Source: Nostoc piscinale CENA21 (GTDB lineage Bacteria; Cyanobacteriota; Cyanobacteriia; Cyanobacteriales; Nostocaceae). Taken from it: a stretch of 64,000 bases of DNA. The notes under the pieces are model-generated. The model saw only the letters and a program-made list of their open reading frames with translations. It was not told the origin of the DNA and ran no database searches. Below, one piece after another: positions 1 to 7,886 of this stretch (position 1 is the first letter of the stretch; every line of letters starts with the position of its first letter). The stretch spans positions 5,134,158 through 5,198,157 of the forward strand of contig NZ_CP012036.1 of assembly GCF_001298445.1 (NCBI RefSeq). Reading direction: 5' to 3'. The position numbers and the translations under genes are program-made.

Positions 1-97
1 CCTCGAATCATGGTTGAAATTTGACAAACTGTCGAAGATATCAGAATATTTAGGTTTTTTCTCAAGCTTTAATCCATACTAATAAGTATATATAGGA

Positions 98-718
98 CTA
101 ATATTTGATTTTTGAAAAAGCTCCGTACATCTGAAGAGTGGGAAAATCAAAGGTAGTGTGACGGATAAACCATTCAAACATCCATTTTAAATGAGAAAAT
201 GAAGGGAGCAAAGCACAAAAACGTCGAACCCAGGTTTTGGCTTGCAACCAAACATCCTCAATAGGGTTTTGTGTTGGACAATTAGGAGCAAAACGAACGC
301 AGTGTATTTTCCACTGGTCAGTTGAAAGTCCTTTATTCAGTTCATCCAAAAAATTCTTAATTTCTTGAGAACGATGGTAACTAGCACCATCCCAAAAAAT
401 TAATAATTGCTGATTAGGAGACTCATCTAGCAAATAACGTAGATAATCAATCGTATTTTGGGAATTTCCAGCATCATAAGTTTTAAGTATTAATTCTCCT
501 TGAAGATAGTCAATGGCTCCATAATATGTTTGTTTCTCTCGTTCATTGACCACCGGAACCATAATTTCTTGGTCTGTTTTACCCCATATATAACCACTTA
601 AGTCTCCCCACATTAAATGACATTCATCAATCAGTAGCACTCTTAATTTACCTGTTTCAATTTCGCTCCGGTTGTTTTCCAACAATGTTTCAATCTCTTT
701 TTTTTGCATCAACAGCAT
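98..718 (-). CDS. IS630 transposase, catalytic DDE frame
   Basis: This 206-residue frame is the catalytic part of the transposase. The three acidic residues of the DDE/D triad are visible: Asp in LLIDECH, Asp in FWDGASYH and Glu in NPIEDVW. The last residues (SKIKY) are encoded by the left inverted repeat and the stop codon at 98-100 lies outside the element, in flanking DNA. It is probably expressed as a fusion with the upstream frame through the A8 run at 698-705. No passenger genes are present. Confidence 0.85.
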   Translation of the reverse strand: MLLMQKKEIETLLENNRSEIETGKLRVLLIDECHLMWGDLSGYIWGKTDQEIMVPVVNEREKQTYYGAIDYLQGELILKTYDAGNSQNTIDYLRYLLDESPNQQLLIFWDGASYHRSQEIKNFLDELNKGLSTDQWKIHCVRFAPNCPTQNPIEDVWLQAKTWVRRFCALLPSFSHLKWMFEWFIRHTTFDFPTLQMYGAFSKIKY

Positions 719-1217
719 CTGGGTCGGCTTTTGGGTTAACTTTCGTGTTTTTTTTCCAACTTATTCCTGCTGCTTTAAACAAATCGTAGTAACTTTTTTT
801 CGTTTCGTAAACTACATCGTATTCAAAAGCTAGTTTATACTCTAATTCTCCTATTTCCCAATAATCCTTTGTTTGAAGCCAACTCAATACTTCCTCTCGC
901 TGCTCATTACTCAAATAGCTTTTTCTTCCTTTATAATTTAGTCTTAGACCATCAACACCATTCTCCTCATATACTTGTTTCCAACCTGTTATTGAACCAA
1001 GTGAAACACCAAGAATTTTCTTGATTTCCTCATATAAGTAACCTTGATAAACCAGCTTTACTGCTAATCCTTTTCTCGCTTCACGGGCATTTATATTTTG
1101 AACTATAAATTCCTCTAGTTCAGCGATCGCCTGCTGCAAGTGCTGATTCAGCATTGTTCTTCCTTATACTTATTACCTGTCTCCGTATTATCTCTTTGTT
1201 TTTTTTCAAAAATCAAA
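104..1217 (-). mobile_element. IS630-family insertion sequence, copy 1
   Basis: A perfect 16-base inverted repeat lies at 104-119 and 1202-1217, and a TA dinucleotide flanks each end (102-103 and 1218-1219). This is the TA target duplication typical of IS630/Tc1-mariner elements. The 1,114-base span carries two minus-strand frames that together make a transposase. The downstream frame runs through the inverted repeat and takes its stop codon from the flanking DNA. It is unrelated in its ends to the second IS630 copy at 29398-30414. Confidence 0.9.
690..1154 (-). CDS. IS630 transposase, N-terminal frame (DNA-binding part)
   Basis: This 154-residue frame is the N-terminal half of an IS630-type transposase. 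It contains a helix-turn-helix (residues about 25-60, with the 'ILGVSLGSITGWKQVYEENG' pattern) followed by a winged-helix-like region rich in Tyr and Lys, as expected for binding the terminal inverted repeats. It overlaps the catalytic frame by 29 bases. A run of eight A residues on the coding strand (698-705) lies in the overlap; skipping one base there joins the two frames as ...VDAKKEIE.... IS630 elements are known to use programmed frameshifting in such A runs, so the element may be functional; a plain frameshift mutation is the alternative. Confidence 0.85.
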   Translation of the reverse strand: MLNQHLQQAIAELEEFIVQNINAREARKGLAVKLVYQGYLYEEIKKILGVSLGSITGWKQVYEENGVDGLRLNYKGRKSYLSNEQREEVLSWLQTKDYWEIGELEYKLAFEYDVVYETKKSYYDLFKAAGISWKKNTKVNPKADPDAVDAKKRD

Positions 1218-1331
1218 TATGATTCCTATATTCCTGCAATTATCATTAGTGGTGAGTGTAAATAATGATGTTGTGTCACTCACTTGTTTTTGTATATCTA
1301 TATTATTTAGTGACTAACACCCACTCCCGAT

Positions 1332-2762
1332 TTAACAACTCCTTGAAGATACCCCTACCGTAGTTAAAATAATCTGCATTAGTACCATTGGCTCAATTGG
1401 TTTGGAAATATGCTCTTGAAATCCAGCGGCTATTGCAAGCTGTTGATCAACCTCTCCAGCATAAGCTGTGAGGGCGATCGCCGGAATTTGTCCGCCCTGG
1501 TCGGGTAAAAGCTTTCTAATGTGACGAATTAGTGTGTAACCATCCATATTGGGCATACCAATATCACTGATTAGCAGATCAAATTTTGCTTGCTCCAAAA
1601 TGCTCAGAGCATCATGTGCTGATTGAGCTTGAGTCACTTGAAAGCCATATTGTTCTAGCAAGAAGGCAATCAACTCTCGTGAATCTGTGTCATCGTCTAC
1701 TAGCAATACTTGCAATCCATGAAAATTAAAGTCTGAGAAATTATGAGGCGCAATCTCATTGTGATTCAATTTTGCTGTCGGGATGAGTGGCAGCCTGACT
1801 GTAAACGTTGCTCCTTGCCCTTCTCCAGGGCTGGCTGCCTGAACAGTTCCCCCATGCAATTCAACCAGATGACGCACGATCGCTAACCCCAACCCTAACC
1901 CCCCAAATTTTCGGGTTGTCGTCCCATCGGCTTGGCGGAAGTAGTCAAAGACATAAGGCAGAAAGTCACCAGAAATCCCCCTACCAGTGTCGCTGATCGT
2001 GATTTGAGCGTATTCCGCAGGATGAGTATCTGATTCTTTTACTGTCTCTAACTGCACCTTGACTTGACCACCCGGTGAGGTAAATTTAATAGCGTTGGTC
2101 AGCAGATTCCAAACAACTTGTTGCAGGCGACCAGAATCACCCAACACTTGCCCAACGTTTGGTTCAAATATTGTCTTTATCTGAATAGATTTAGCTTCAG
2201 CAGCAAGCCGCACCGTTTCCAGGGCAGCTTTAATAGTAAAAGTTAGGCTGACTGGAACTGTTTTCAAGCTCAACTTGCCTTGGAGAATGCGCGACACATC
2301 AAGCAAATCTTCGATTAGTTGTGCTTGCAGCTTGGCATTGCGCTCGATTGTTTCCAGTGCATACTGAGTTTTAGCTGCGTCCTGGTGGTTGGTTTGTAAG
2401 ATTTTTGCCCATCCCAGAATCGGATTTAAAGGCGATCGCAATTCATGAGACAGCACTGCTAAAAATTCATCTTTGATGCGGTTTGCTTGCTGCGCTTGTT
2501 GGGTCTGTTCCTGTAAAGAGACCATCAGCCGATTAAGGTGAGCGTTTTGCTCTTGCAGTAAAGCTTCTGCTCGCTTACGTTGGGTGATATCAGAGAGGAT
2601 GAAAACAGCACCTGTGAGATTCCCATGTTCATCAAAAACTGGGTCAATGGTTTTGGCAAACCATCTGTCTTGAGAATGAAGTTCTAAAACCTGTCGTTGA
2701 TGAGTTTCTTTAGCATGGTGAAAGCAAGTTCCGTCTCCGATTCCCCATTCTAAGTTAATCAA
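1332..2762 (-). CDS. Hybrid sensor histidine kinase, C-terminal piece (PAS end, HisKA, HATPase, receiver)
   Basis: This frame encodes the end of a PAS/PAC domain, a HisKA dimerisation domain with the H-box FLAVLSHELRSPLNPILGW, an HATPase_c domain with an N box (NLLTNAIKFTS) and G boxes (DTGRGIS, GLGLGLAIV), and a C-terminal receiver whose phospho-acceptor is the Asp in LISDIGMPNMDG, with the conserved Lys in HISKP. Family knowledge gives autophosphorylation on His and transfer to the internal receiver. The N-terminus begins in the middle of a PAS domain whose first half lies in the frame just upstream (2780-3316). Reading the gap in the other frame gives EILGRTYYELINLEW, which joins the two halves, so this is one REC-PAS-HisKA-HATPase-REC gene broken by a single-base shift near 2785-2800. 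It closes the stressosome-type operon. Confidence 0.85.
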   Translation of the reverse strand: MINLEWGIGDGTCFHHAKETHQRQVLELHSQDRWFAKTIDPVFDEHGNLTGAVFILSDITQRKRAEALLQEQNAHLNRLMVSLQEQTQQAQQANRIKDEFLAVLSHELRSPLNPILGWAKILQTNHQDAAKTQYALETIERNAKLQAQLIEDLLDVSRILQGKLSLKTVPVSLTFTIKAALETVRLAAEAKSIQIKTIFEPNVGQVLGDSGRLQQVVWNLLTNAIKFTSPGGQVKVQLETVKESDTHPAEYAQITISDTGRGISGDFLPYVFDYFRQADGTTTRKFGGLGLGLAIVRHLVELHGGTVQAASPGEGQGATFTVRLPLIPTAKLNHNEIAPHNFSDFNFHGLQVLLVDDDTDSRELIAFLLEQYGFQVTQAQSAHDALSILEQAKFDLLISDIGMPNMDGYTLIRHIRKLLPDQGGQIPAIALTAYAGEVDQQLAIAAGFQEHISKPIEPMVLMQIILTTVGVSSRSC

Positions 2763-2779
2763 TTCATAGTAGGTGCGAC

Positions 2780-3316
2780 CTAAAATTTCGCTAGATGCTT
2801 GCGAACCAGTTGCATCATCGCTCGATTACAGCGCAACACTCTGCCTTCTTGGTCTACTAGACATACACCATCATTGATAGAGTCAAAAGTCGTTTGCCAC
2901 TCTCGTGCTGAAGATAAAGCTGCTTCTTCTGCCTGTCGAATTCGCAGCAGCGATCGCACTGTAGCCAGCAGTTCAATAGGTTCAATCGGTTGCACAAGAT
3001 AAGCATCAGCACCACTGTCTAAGCCTTCTGCTTTATCCTGACTTTGAATAAAACTTGCCGAAAGGTGCAGCACAGGAATAAAAGCAGTTTCGGGATTTGC
3101 CTTAATTTGGCGACAAACTTCAAAGCCCCTGATATCTGGTAATTTGACATCCAAAATTACCAGAGCCGGTAGATGCTCAACAACTGCCTTTAATCCTGCT
3201 GCTCCGGTTGCTGCTTCCACAACCCTAAAGCCGGCATTTTGCAAAATCCGGGTCACAACGTAACGATTGGCTTCGTTATCATCCACATGGAGAATTGTAA
3301 CCTGTGACTCAGACAT
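2780..3316 (-). CDS. Response regulator receiver plus first half of PAS domain (N-terminal piece of the split hybrid kinase)
   Basis: A receiver domain fills residues about 5-125, with the acidic pair in HVDDNEAN, the phospho-acceptor Asp in LVILDVKLPD and a Thr/Ser-type switch region before the expected Lys position (YLVQP, where Gln replaces the usual Lys). A PAS domain starts at about 135 (FDSINDGVCLVDQEGRV) and stops abruptly. Its start overlaps the end of the upstream kinase gene by 8 bases. The remaining PAS half lies in the next frame downstream, so this is most likely the N-terminal third of a REC-PAS-kinase-REC protein. The Gln in place of the receiver Lys is a real oddity that could weaken phosphorylation-driven switching. 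Confidence 0.8.
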   Translation of the reverse strand: MSESQVTILHVDDNEANRYVVTRILQNAGFRVVEAATGAAGLKAVVEHLPALVILDVKLPDIRGFEVCRQIKANPETAFIPVLHLSASFIQSQDKAEGLDSGADAYLVQPIEPIELLATVRSLLRIRQAEEAALSSAREWQTTFDSINDGVCLVDQEGRVLRCNRAMMQLVRKHLAKF

Positions 3317-5459
3317 GACTTTCCCCTGAAACCTCTAGAACAAGTCCGGCTTTGACGAGGGCCTCTTGAAGTTGGGCAATCGCTGCCGTTTGAGATCCTG
3401 TTTCTTTAGAAAGAATAGCAATACTTTGTTTTGCTAACCATCTGTCCGCTTGGGCATCTAATTGGGCCGATGAGTGGATAATTACGGGAATTGACGAAGT
3501 GACTGAATTATGTTTAAGCTCCTTGAGTACATCAAACCCACTGAACTCTGGCATTTCCAAGTCAAGCACGATCGCAGTCGGTTGCTCGCGTTGTGCCAAC
3601 GCTAATCCTTCCCGTCCATTCGTAGCTTCTAAAATACTCAACGGTGTATTTACTAACAACTGTTTCATCAGATACCGATAGGCAGGGTCATCGTCAATTA
3701 ACAAAATTTTTTGAGGCTTGTTCTGATTAATTAGCGTATTGAGTTTGATTAATAGCTGTAATCTGTCTACGGGCTTAATCAGAAAACCGTTAGCTCCTAG
3801 TGCCAGTGCTTGCTTCTCGTTATCAATGATCGTAATTACGAGTACAGGAATGGTGGAGGTCGTTTCATCTCCTTTTAGTTCTCGCAAGAACGTCCAGCCG
3901 TTTTGCCCTTCTAGCATAATATCTAGCAGAATCGCCATCGGTCGGACTTGTTGTAATACTTGCCTTGCCTGGGCTAAGGTGCGGGTAGCAATTAATTGAT
4001 AGGTTGACTGCTGAAGGTGGTTTTCGTAAATAAATAGCGTTTCTGGATGATCTTCAACTGCTAAAATTGGCAGCCGAGTTGGTTCAAGGGATGCGATCGG
4101 TTGCAGTCGGGTTGGAAATTCGGTTGTATAAGGATAAGTGATCGGAATTGATGCCGTAAAGGTGGAGCCTTGACCTAGCTCACTTTTAACCGAAATACTA
4201 CCGCCCAGTAGCTCCGCTAGCTTGTGTGATAACGGCAATCCTAACCCAGTTCCCTTCACCTGCTTTTGCAGCGAAGACTCAATTTGGATAAAATCTTCAA
4301 AAATGCGTTCTTGATCGGCGATCGCAATGCCAATGCCCGTATCAGATACAGAGAATGTCACGGTATGATCGTTCTGCACAGCACTCACGCGCACTTCTCC
4401 CTGCTGGGTAAATTTGAGTGCATTCGAGACCAAGTTTCTCAGAATTTGCGCGACTTTGCCCTCATCAGTATAAAGGGGAGCTATGCCTTCAGGTTCCTCC
4501 ACAATCAACGCAACAGAAGATTCTTGAACCAATAATGGGCGTAGCATTCCCCGCAGCGTGCCGAACAAGTCGCTAACTTCAAAGGAACTAGGACGCACTT
4601 CAATTTTTCCCGCTTCCACCTTGGCCAAATCCAACAGGTCATTGACCAGTTCTGATAATCCGTTCGCCGCCTTTTGGATAAATGTCACCTGCTTTTCTTG
4701 CTCGACGGTCAAATCACCATCCATCTGGGCTAGCAGCATCCGAGAAAGCGACAGAATCGAGTTGAGGGGTGTACGAAACTCATGGCTCATGTTCGAGAGA
4801 AAGCGGGTTTTTAGCTCATTTACCTTTTGCAAAGAGCTTGCCTTTTCATCTAATTCTGCGTAGAGGGCAACCACACCCCGATTAGTATCTTCCAGTTCCC
4901 GATTGATTTGGGTCAGTTCTTCCTCGCGCTTGCGTAGCTCTGCCATTGCCCGTAGTAATTCCTGGTTTTGTCGCTGGATCTCTTCATAGGGATTTTGGGG
5001 CGATCGCTCCATCACAGTTTCGCGAATCTGCTGCAATTGCGAATCGGTAAAATTAGGTGTACGCTTCGACAATTTTTTGCTCATCACCACCGTTGTTCCC
5101 TGTCCCGGCAGCGATTCTATTTCAAAGACATCTATCAGTTTGCGGCTACCCATAATGCCTAGCCCCATGCCTGTACTAGAGGTATAGCGTCCTGCCAAAA
5201 CCTCTGCCAAATGAGGAATTCCCTGACCCTGATCCTGAATCCGAATCACAAATGTCTGCGGTTCTCCTGCCACAGAAAATTCAACTGTTCCACCTCTGGC
5301 ATACTGAAAAGCGTTACGGGCAATTTCTGAAACTGCCGTTGCCAATCTTGCCTGGTCTTGGGCAGCAAACCCCAATTGCTCGGAAATCTCACGAGTTCGC
5401 TGCCGAGCTTGCACAACATCCTGTTCGTACTGGATTTCGACGGTGAAAATAGTTGTCAT
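3309..5459 (-). CDS. Hybrid histidine kinase with an extra N-terminal RsbT/RsbW-like ATPase domain and two receivers
   Basis: A 716-residue multidomain kinase. Residues about 1-130 are an anti-sigma-factor-type GHKL ATPase (N box around SEIARNAFQYARGG, G1 around DQGQGIP, G2 STGMGLGIMG), closely resembling the RsbT encoded four genes upstream. A coiled coil (about 155-215) leads to HisKA with His226 in FLSNMSHEFRTPLNS, then a second HATPase_c domain, then two receiver domains (about 470-590, Asp in ILLDIMLEG; and about 595-710, Asp in IVLDLEMPEFSG). The second receiver ends in ILSKE. Two different ATPase domains in one kinase suggest that it receives a partner-switching input, for example from an RsbS/RsbR-like STAS protein, and turns it into phosphotransfer. 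Neighbours on the same strand fit this. Confidence 0.88.
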   Translation of the reverse strand: MTTIFTVEIQYEQDVVQARQRTREISEQLGFAAQDQARLATAVSEIARNAFQYARGGTVEFSVAGEPQTFVIRIQDQGQGIPHLAEVLAGRYTSSTGMGLGIMGSRKLIDVFEIESLPGQGTTVVMSKKLSKRTPNFTDSQLQQIRETVMERSPQNPYEEIQRQNQELLRAMAELRKREEELTQINRELEDTNRGVVALYAELDEKASSLQKVNELKTRFLSNMSHEFRTPLNSILSLSRMLLAQMDGDLTVEQEKQVTFIQKAANGLSELVNDLLDLAKVEAGKIEVRPSSFEVSDLFGTLRGMLRPLLVQESSVALIVEEPEGIAPLYTDEGKVAQILRNLVSNALKFTQQGEVRVSAVQNDHTVTFSVSDTGIGIAIADQERIFEDFIQIESSLQKQVKGTGLGLPLSHKLAELLGGSISVKSELGQGSTFTASIPITYPYTTEFPTRLQPIASLEPTRLPILAVEDHPETLFIYENHLQQSTYQLIATRTLAQARQVLQQVRPMAILLDIMLEGQNGWTFLRELKGDETTSTIPVLVITIIDNEKQALALGANGFLIKPVDRLQLLIKLNTLINQNKPQKILLIDDDPAYRYLMKQLLVNTPLSILEATNGREGLALAQREQPTAIVLDLEMPEFSGFDVLKELKHNSVTSSIPVIIHSSAQLDAQADRWLAKQSIAILSKETGSQTAAIAQLQEALVKAGLVLEVSGESHV

Positions 5460-5500
5460 ATCAAGTCCGGTTAATCATTTATAATTAGAACCAAATTAAA

Positions 5501-5535
5501 TGAGTAATGGGTAATGAGTAATGAGTAATGAGTGG
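5501..5535. repeat. Heptamer tandem repeat (TGAGTAA type)
   Basis: Five near-perfect copies of a seven-base unit (TGAGTAA, TGGGTAA, TGAGTAA, TGAGTAA, TGAGTGG) lie between the hybrid kinase and the four-helix-bundle gene. Short tandem heptamers of this kind are a hallmark of heterocystous cyanobacterial genomes. A longer array of the reverse complement sits on the other side of the same gene (6012-6063). Confidence 0.9.
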
Positions 5536-5543
5536 ATTATTTT

Positions 5544-5960
5544 TTATTTTTCTTTCAATTTGTTGATTGAAGTTGTTAATATTTTAATAATTCTTTCATT
5601 CTCTTCTATCAGATTTTGAAATTTTGATTTTGACACAAACTCCGATTTTATCATTATTTTTATCCAATAAAGGGTTTCATTGGCTTCCTTTAAGGCTATA
5701 GAATACTTATTGATAAAGTCTTTATTTGATTGTGCATATTTGAGCCAGTGCTGTGGGCGGCTTTGCCGACTTGAAGCAACTGGCGTAGCTTCTGAACAGT
5801 TTGCACCTATTGATGTCCCGCTTCTTAAAAATTGTTTAGACAAGATTTTGCCAGCGTCGTCAAAAGGTCTTTTATTTAGCTCAGAATAAGCTTTGATAAC
5901 TCTGATTGCAAAATTTTCTGTTCTTTCTTGAATACTGATATTTGCGCTATAATTAATCAT
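5544..5960 (-). CDS. Four-helix bundle protein (23S rRNA intervening-sequence protein family) with an internal repeat-derived insertion
   Basis: The 138-residue product matches the small four-helix bundle family: an N-terminal helix (RTENFAIRVIKAYSEL), the FLRSGTSIGANCSEA turn, and QSNKDFINKYSIALKEANE before two more helices. The normal family sequence runs straight from GAN..EA to AQSNKDF; here about 16 residues (TPVASSRQSRPQHW...) are inserted, encoded by a GC-rich stretch at roughly 5745-5790 unlike the AT-rich rest of the gene. The family often moves with mobile or intervening sequences and its biochemical role is unclear. The gene lies inside the stressosome-kinase run between two inverted heptamer arrays, which suggests it arrived later. 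Confidence 0.75.
   Translation of the reverse strand: MINYSANISIQERTENFAIRVIKAYSELNKRPFDDAGKILSKQFLRSGTSIGANCSEATPVASSRQSRPQHWLKYAQSNKDFINKYSIALKEANETLYWIKIMIKSEFVSKSKFQNLIEENERIIKILTTSINKLKEK
5745..5790. repeat. GC-rich dispersed repeat inserted in a coding sequence
   Basis: This block is far more GC-rich than the gene around it, is a multiple of three in length, keeps the frame open and interrupts the conserved core of the four-helix bundle protein. Similar short GC-rich blocks occur in the ISAs1 remnant (about 13359-13406) and in the gene at 37211-38032. The exact borders are estimates. Confidence 0.55.
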
Positions 5961-6011
5961 AAGTAAAAAAGAATGTGATAATTCAATTTTACTTTATGAA
6001 TAATGAGGTAT

Positions 6012-6063
6012 TTACTCATTACTTATTACTCATTACTCATTACTTATTACTCATTACTTATTA
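6012..6063. repeat. Heptamer tandem repeat (TTACTCA/TTACTTA type), inverted relative to 5501-5535
   Basis: Seven copies of TTACTCA or TTACTTA. This is the reverse complement of the array at 5501-5535, so the four-helix-bundle gene is bracketed by inverted arrays. Confidence 0.9.
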
Positions 6064-6073
6064 GCCTTCTGCC

Positions 6074-7078
6074 TTAACTGCCCATTCCTTTAGCCACTAA
6101 CACCGTCACATCGTCCCGCTCTCGGTTAAAGTCCCGGTATAACACGCCTGCAATCAGGCTGGGATGTTTTTGACTCAAGCCTGGATAGCGATCAAGCTGC
6201 CACTTAGGATCTAATCCGTCAGAATGCATAATTAAAAGTCCGTTTGCATACCAGGGGTAGCTAAATTCTTGAATCTTGCGGATTTCATGTCCTACCGTGC
6301 CGTTGTGAGACAGCAGATGGTGGCGTTTAGCGAAAGAGAAAATGCTGGCAGCGATATTACCAATTCCGGCAAAGCGGACAGACTGTTGTTCAAAATCGAT
6401 TTCGGCAATGGCGAGTGCTGCTCCTCGCGTACTTCGCAAGGCAGCGTGGGCAGCTTCAATGATCGCACCAGGAGAGCGATGATGTTCTTGAAAAATTTCT
6501 ACGGCTTTTAAGGAAGCAGTAGCCGCCGCAGAACCATGCCCTAAGCCATCGGCTACTAACAATAGGCTACGGCAATTATCCATTTGATATGCCCAAGCAT
6601 CTCCAGAAATTTCTTCCCCTCGCTTGGGCAAAGAGATCACCCCAATGTCTAAAGTTTTGTGGGGCGAATGGAGTGCCGAGTTTGACCAAAGGTGAGAGAG
6701 GACAGCCGTACCTTTGTTGGGAATAGAGTAAATTTCAAATAAACCAGACAGGCGACGAATTGCCCCTAATCCATTGCCTAAGGTTCCGGCTGTGGAAAAG
6801 CCATCTTGCAAACACTCATCCACATCAATCATTCCCCGTCCTTTATCTAAGGACAAGACTTCAATCCCGATGGCTGATTCGTGTTCGAGCAATCTTAGCA
6901 ATAACACACCGCCCTGAGCGTGCTGGATCAGATTATTCGCCACCTCTGTCACCACAATACCAACCTTGCCCCGTTGGATTTCCTGAAAACCGAGCCGAGT
7001 TGCTAAAGCGATCGCTACCCGTCGCGCTTCTCCCGTCTGGCTAGATTCAGTAATTGGAATAGCGACAGATTCTCTCAT
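6074..7078 (-). CDS. RsbX-like SpoIIE/PP2C phosphatase with N-terminal RsbT-like ATPase domain
   Basis: The N-terminal half (about 10-130) is a GHKL anti-sigma-type domain with an N box (VVTEVANNLIQHAQGG) and a G2 box (GNGLGAIRR). The C-terminal half (about 145-330) is a SpoIIE/PP2C-type phosphatase with the metal-binding pattern SGDAW, LLLVADGLGHG and HSDGL...RDDVTVLV. In stressosomes RsbX dephosphorylates RsbR and RsbS and resets the complex; here it is fused to a kinase-like domain. The Met at 7078 is preferred over the upstream 7096 because it follows the rsbT stop directly (TAA at 7080-7082), a normal coupled arrangement. Confidence 0.88.
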   Translation of the reverse strand: MRESVAIPITESSQTGEARRVAIALATRLGFQEIQRGKVGIVVTEVANNLIQHAQGGVLLLRLLEHESAIGIEVLSLDKGRGMIDVDECLQDGFSTAGTLGNGLGAIRRLSGLFEIYSIPNKGTAVLSHLWSNSALHSPHKTLDIGVISLPKRGEEISGDAWAYQMDNCRSLLLVADGLGHGSAAATASLKAVEIFQEHHRSPGAIIEAAHAALRSTRGAALAIAEIDFEQQSVRFAGIGNIAASIFSFAKRHHLLSHNGTVGHEIRKIQEFSYPWYANGLLIMHSDGLDPKWQLDRYPGLSQKHPSLIAGVLYRDFNRERDDVTVLVAKGMGS

Positions 7079-7079
7079 T

Positions 7080-7490
7080 TTATTTCCATCGTACAATTAT
7101 TACCCGTGTTCCTTCTCCCACCGCAGACTGAATTTCAAACTCGTTTGCCAGTCGTTTGGCACCGCCCAGTCCCATCCCTAACCCGCTCCCAGTGGTGAAT
7201 CCATCCTTCAGTGCCATCTCAATATTGGGAATTCCCGGCCCCTGATCTTCAAAAGTTAACCGGAGTCCTCGTTTTCTTCCTTCTTGAAGCATTTCTAGCT
7301 TGACTGTGCCACCTTCCCCGTATTCTAGGGTATTGCGGGCTAACTCACTGGCTGCGGTCACAATTTTAGTTTGGTCTACTAAACTTAAGCCAATCTCTAC
7401 GGCCATCTGGCGCACAGCTTGCCGAACTAATACTATATCTATAGAAGTTTGAATATTGAGCGTTTCAGTCTGCTGCATCGTCATCTGCAC
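7080..7490 (-). CDS. rsbT: RsbT-type serine/threonine kinase (switch protein)
   Basis: A single GHKL ATPase domain of 136 residues: N box SELARNTLEYGEGG, G1 EDQGPGIP and G2 GSGLGMGLGGAKRL, ending FEIQSAVGEGTRVIIVRW. This is the RsbT signature. RsbT phosphorylates RsbS and RsbR in the stressosome and on release activates a downstream partner. Here that partner may be one of the kinases or phosphatases in the same operon, since cyanobacteria lack a sigma-B RsbU/V/W cascade of the Bacillus kind. It overlaps rsbS by 26 bases; a GTG start at 7490 and ATG starts at 7484 and 7478 are all possible. Confidence 0.9.
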   Translation of the reverse strand: MQMTMQQTETLNIQTSIDIVLVRQAVRQMAVEIGLSLVDQTKIVTAASELARNTLEYGEGGTVKLEMLQEGRKRGLRLTFEDQGPGIPNIEMALKDGFTTGSGLGMGLGGAKRLANEFEIQSAVGEGTRVIIVRWK

Positions 7491-7869
7491 GCCATTTGAC
7501 CTGATTTTTGGTTTTATTCAGCGAAGAGCGCAACAGTGCCATACCCTTTTCTACGTTTAAGGCAGTCCAAATGTCCGTCAGCGACAGCCCCAATTCTACC
7601 AAGGTAATTGCCACAGCAGGCTGCATCCCAACGACAACTGTTTGGGCATCCAGCACCCTTGACATTCTGGCAATGTTTCCTAAAATCCTCCCAACGAAAG
7701 AATCAACAATCTCTAACGCAGAGATATCAATCAATACACCGTCAGCATTAGTTTGAGAGATGCGGTTGGTCAAGTCATCCTGTAGTGTCATAGCAAGCTG
7801 ATCGTGCATATCCACTTGGATTGTCACAAGCAGGAAATTGCCCATTTCGAGTATCGGAATGTGTTCCAT
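7465..7869 (-). CDS. rsbS: RsbS-type STAS antagonist
   Basis: A 134-residue single STAS domain. The conserved loop DISALEIVDSFVGRILG contains the Ser that RsbT phosphorylates in RsbS proteins, and the end of the fold (VVGMQPAVAITLVELGLSL) matches the family closely. RsbS forms the stressosome core with RsbR and sequesters RsbT. The gene follows rsbR after 17 bases and overlaps rsbT, so R, S and T are translationally coupled. A short Lys/Asp-rich tail follows the domain. Confidence 0.92.
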   Translation of the reverse strand: MEHIPILEMGNFLLVTIQVDMHDQLAMTLQDDLTNRISQTNADGVLIDISALEIVDSFVGRILGNIARMSRVLDAQTVVVGMQPAVAITLVELGLSLTDIWTALNVEKGMALLRSSLNKTKNQVKWRADDDAAD

Positions 7870-7886
7870 TCTTTTCTCCTGCCTAC

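Noticed and set aside
5501..6063. The heptamer arrays as a CRISPR array
   Set aside because: Units are seven bases, directly abutting, with no spacers and no cas genes.
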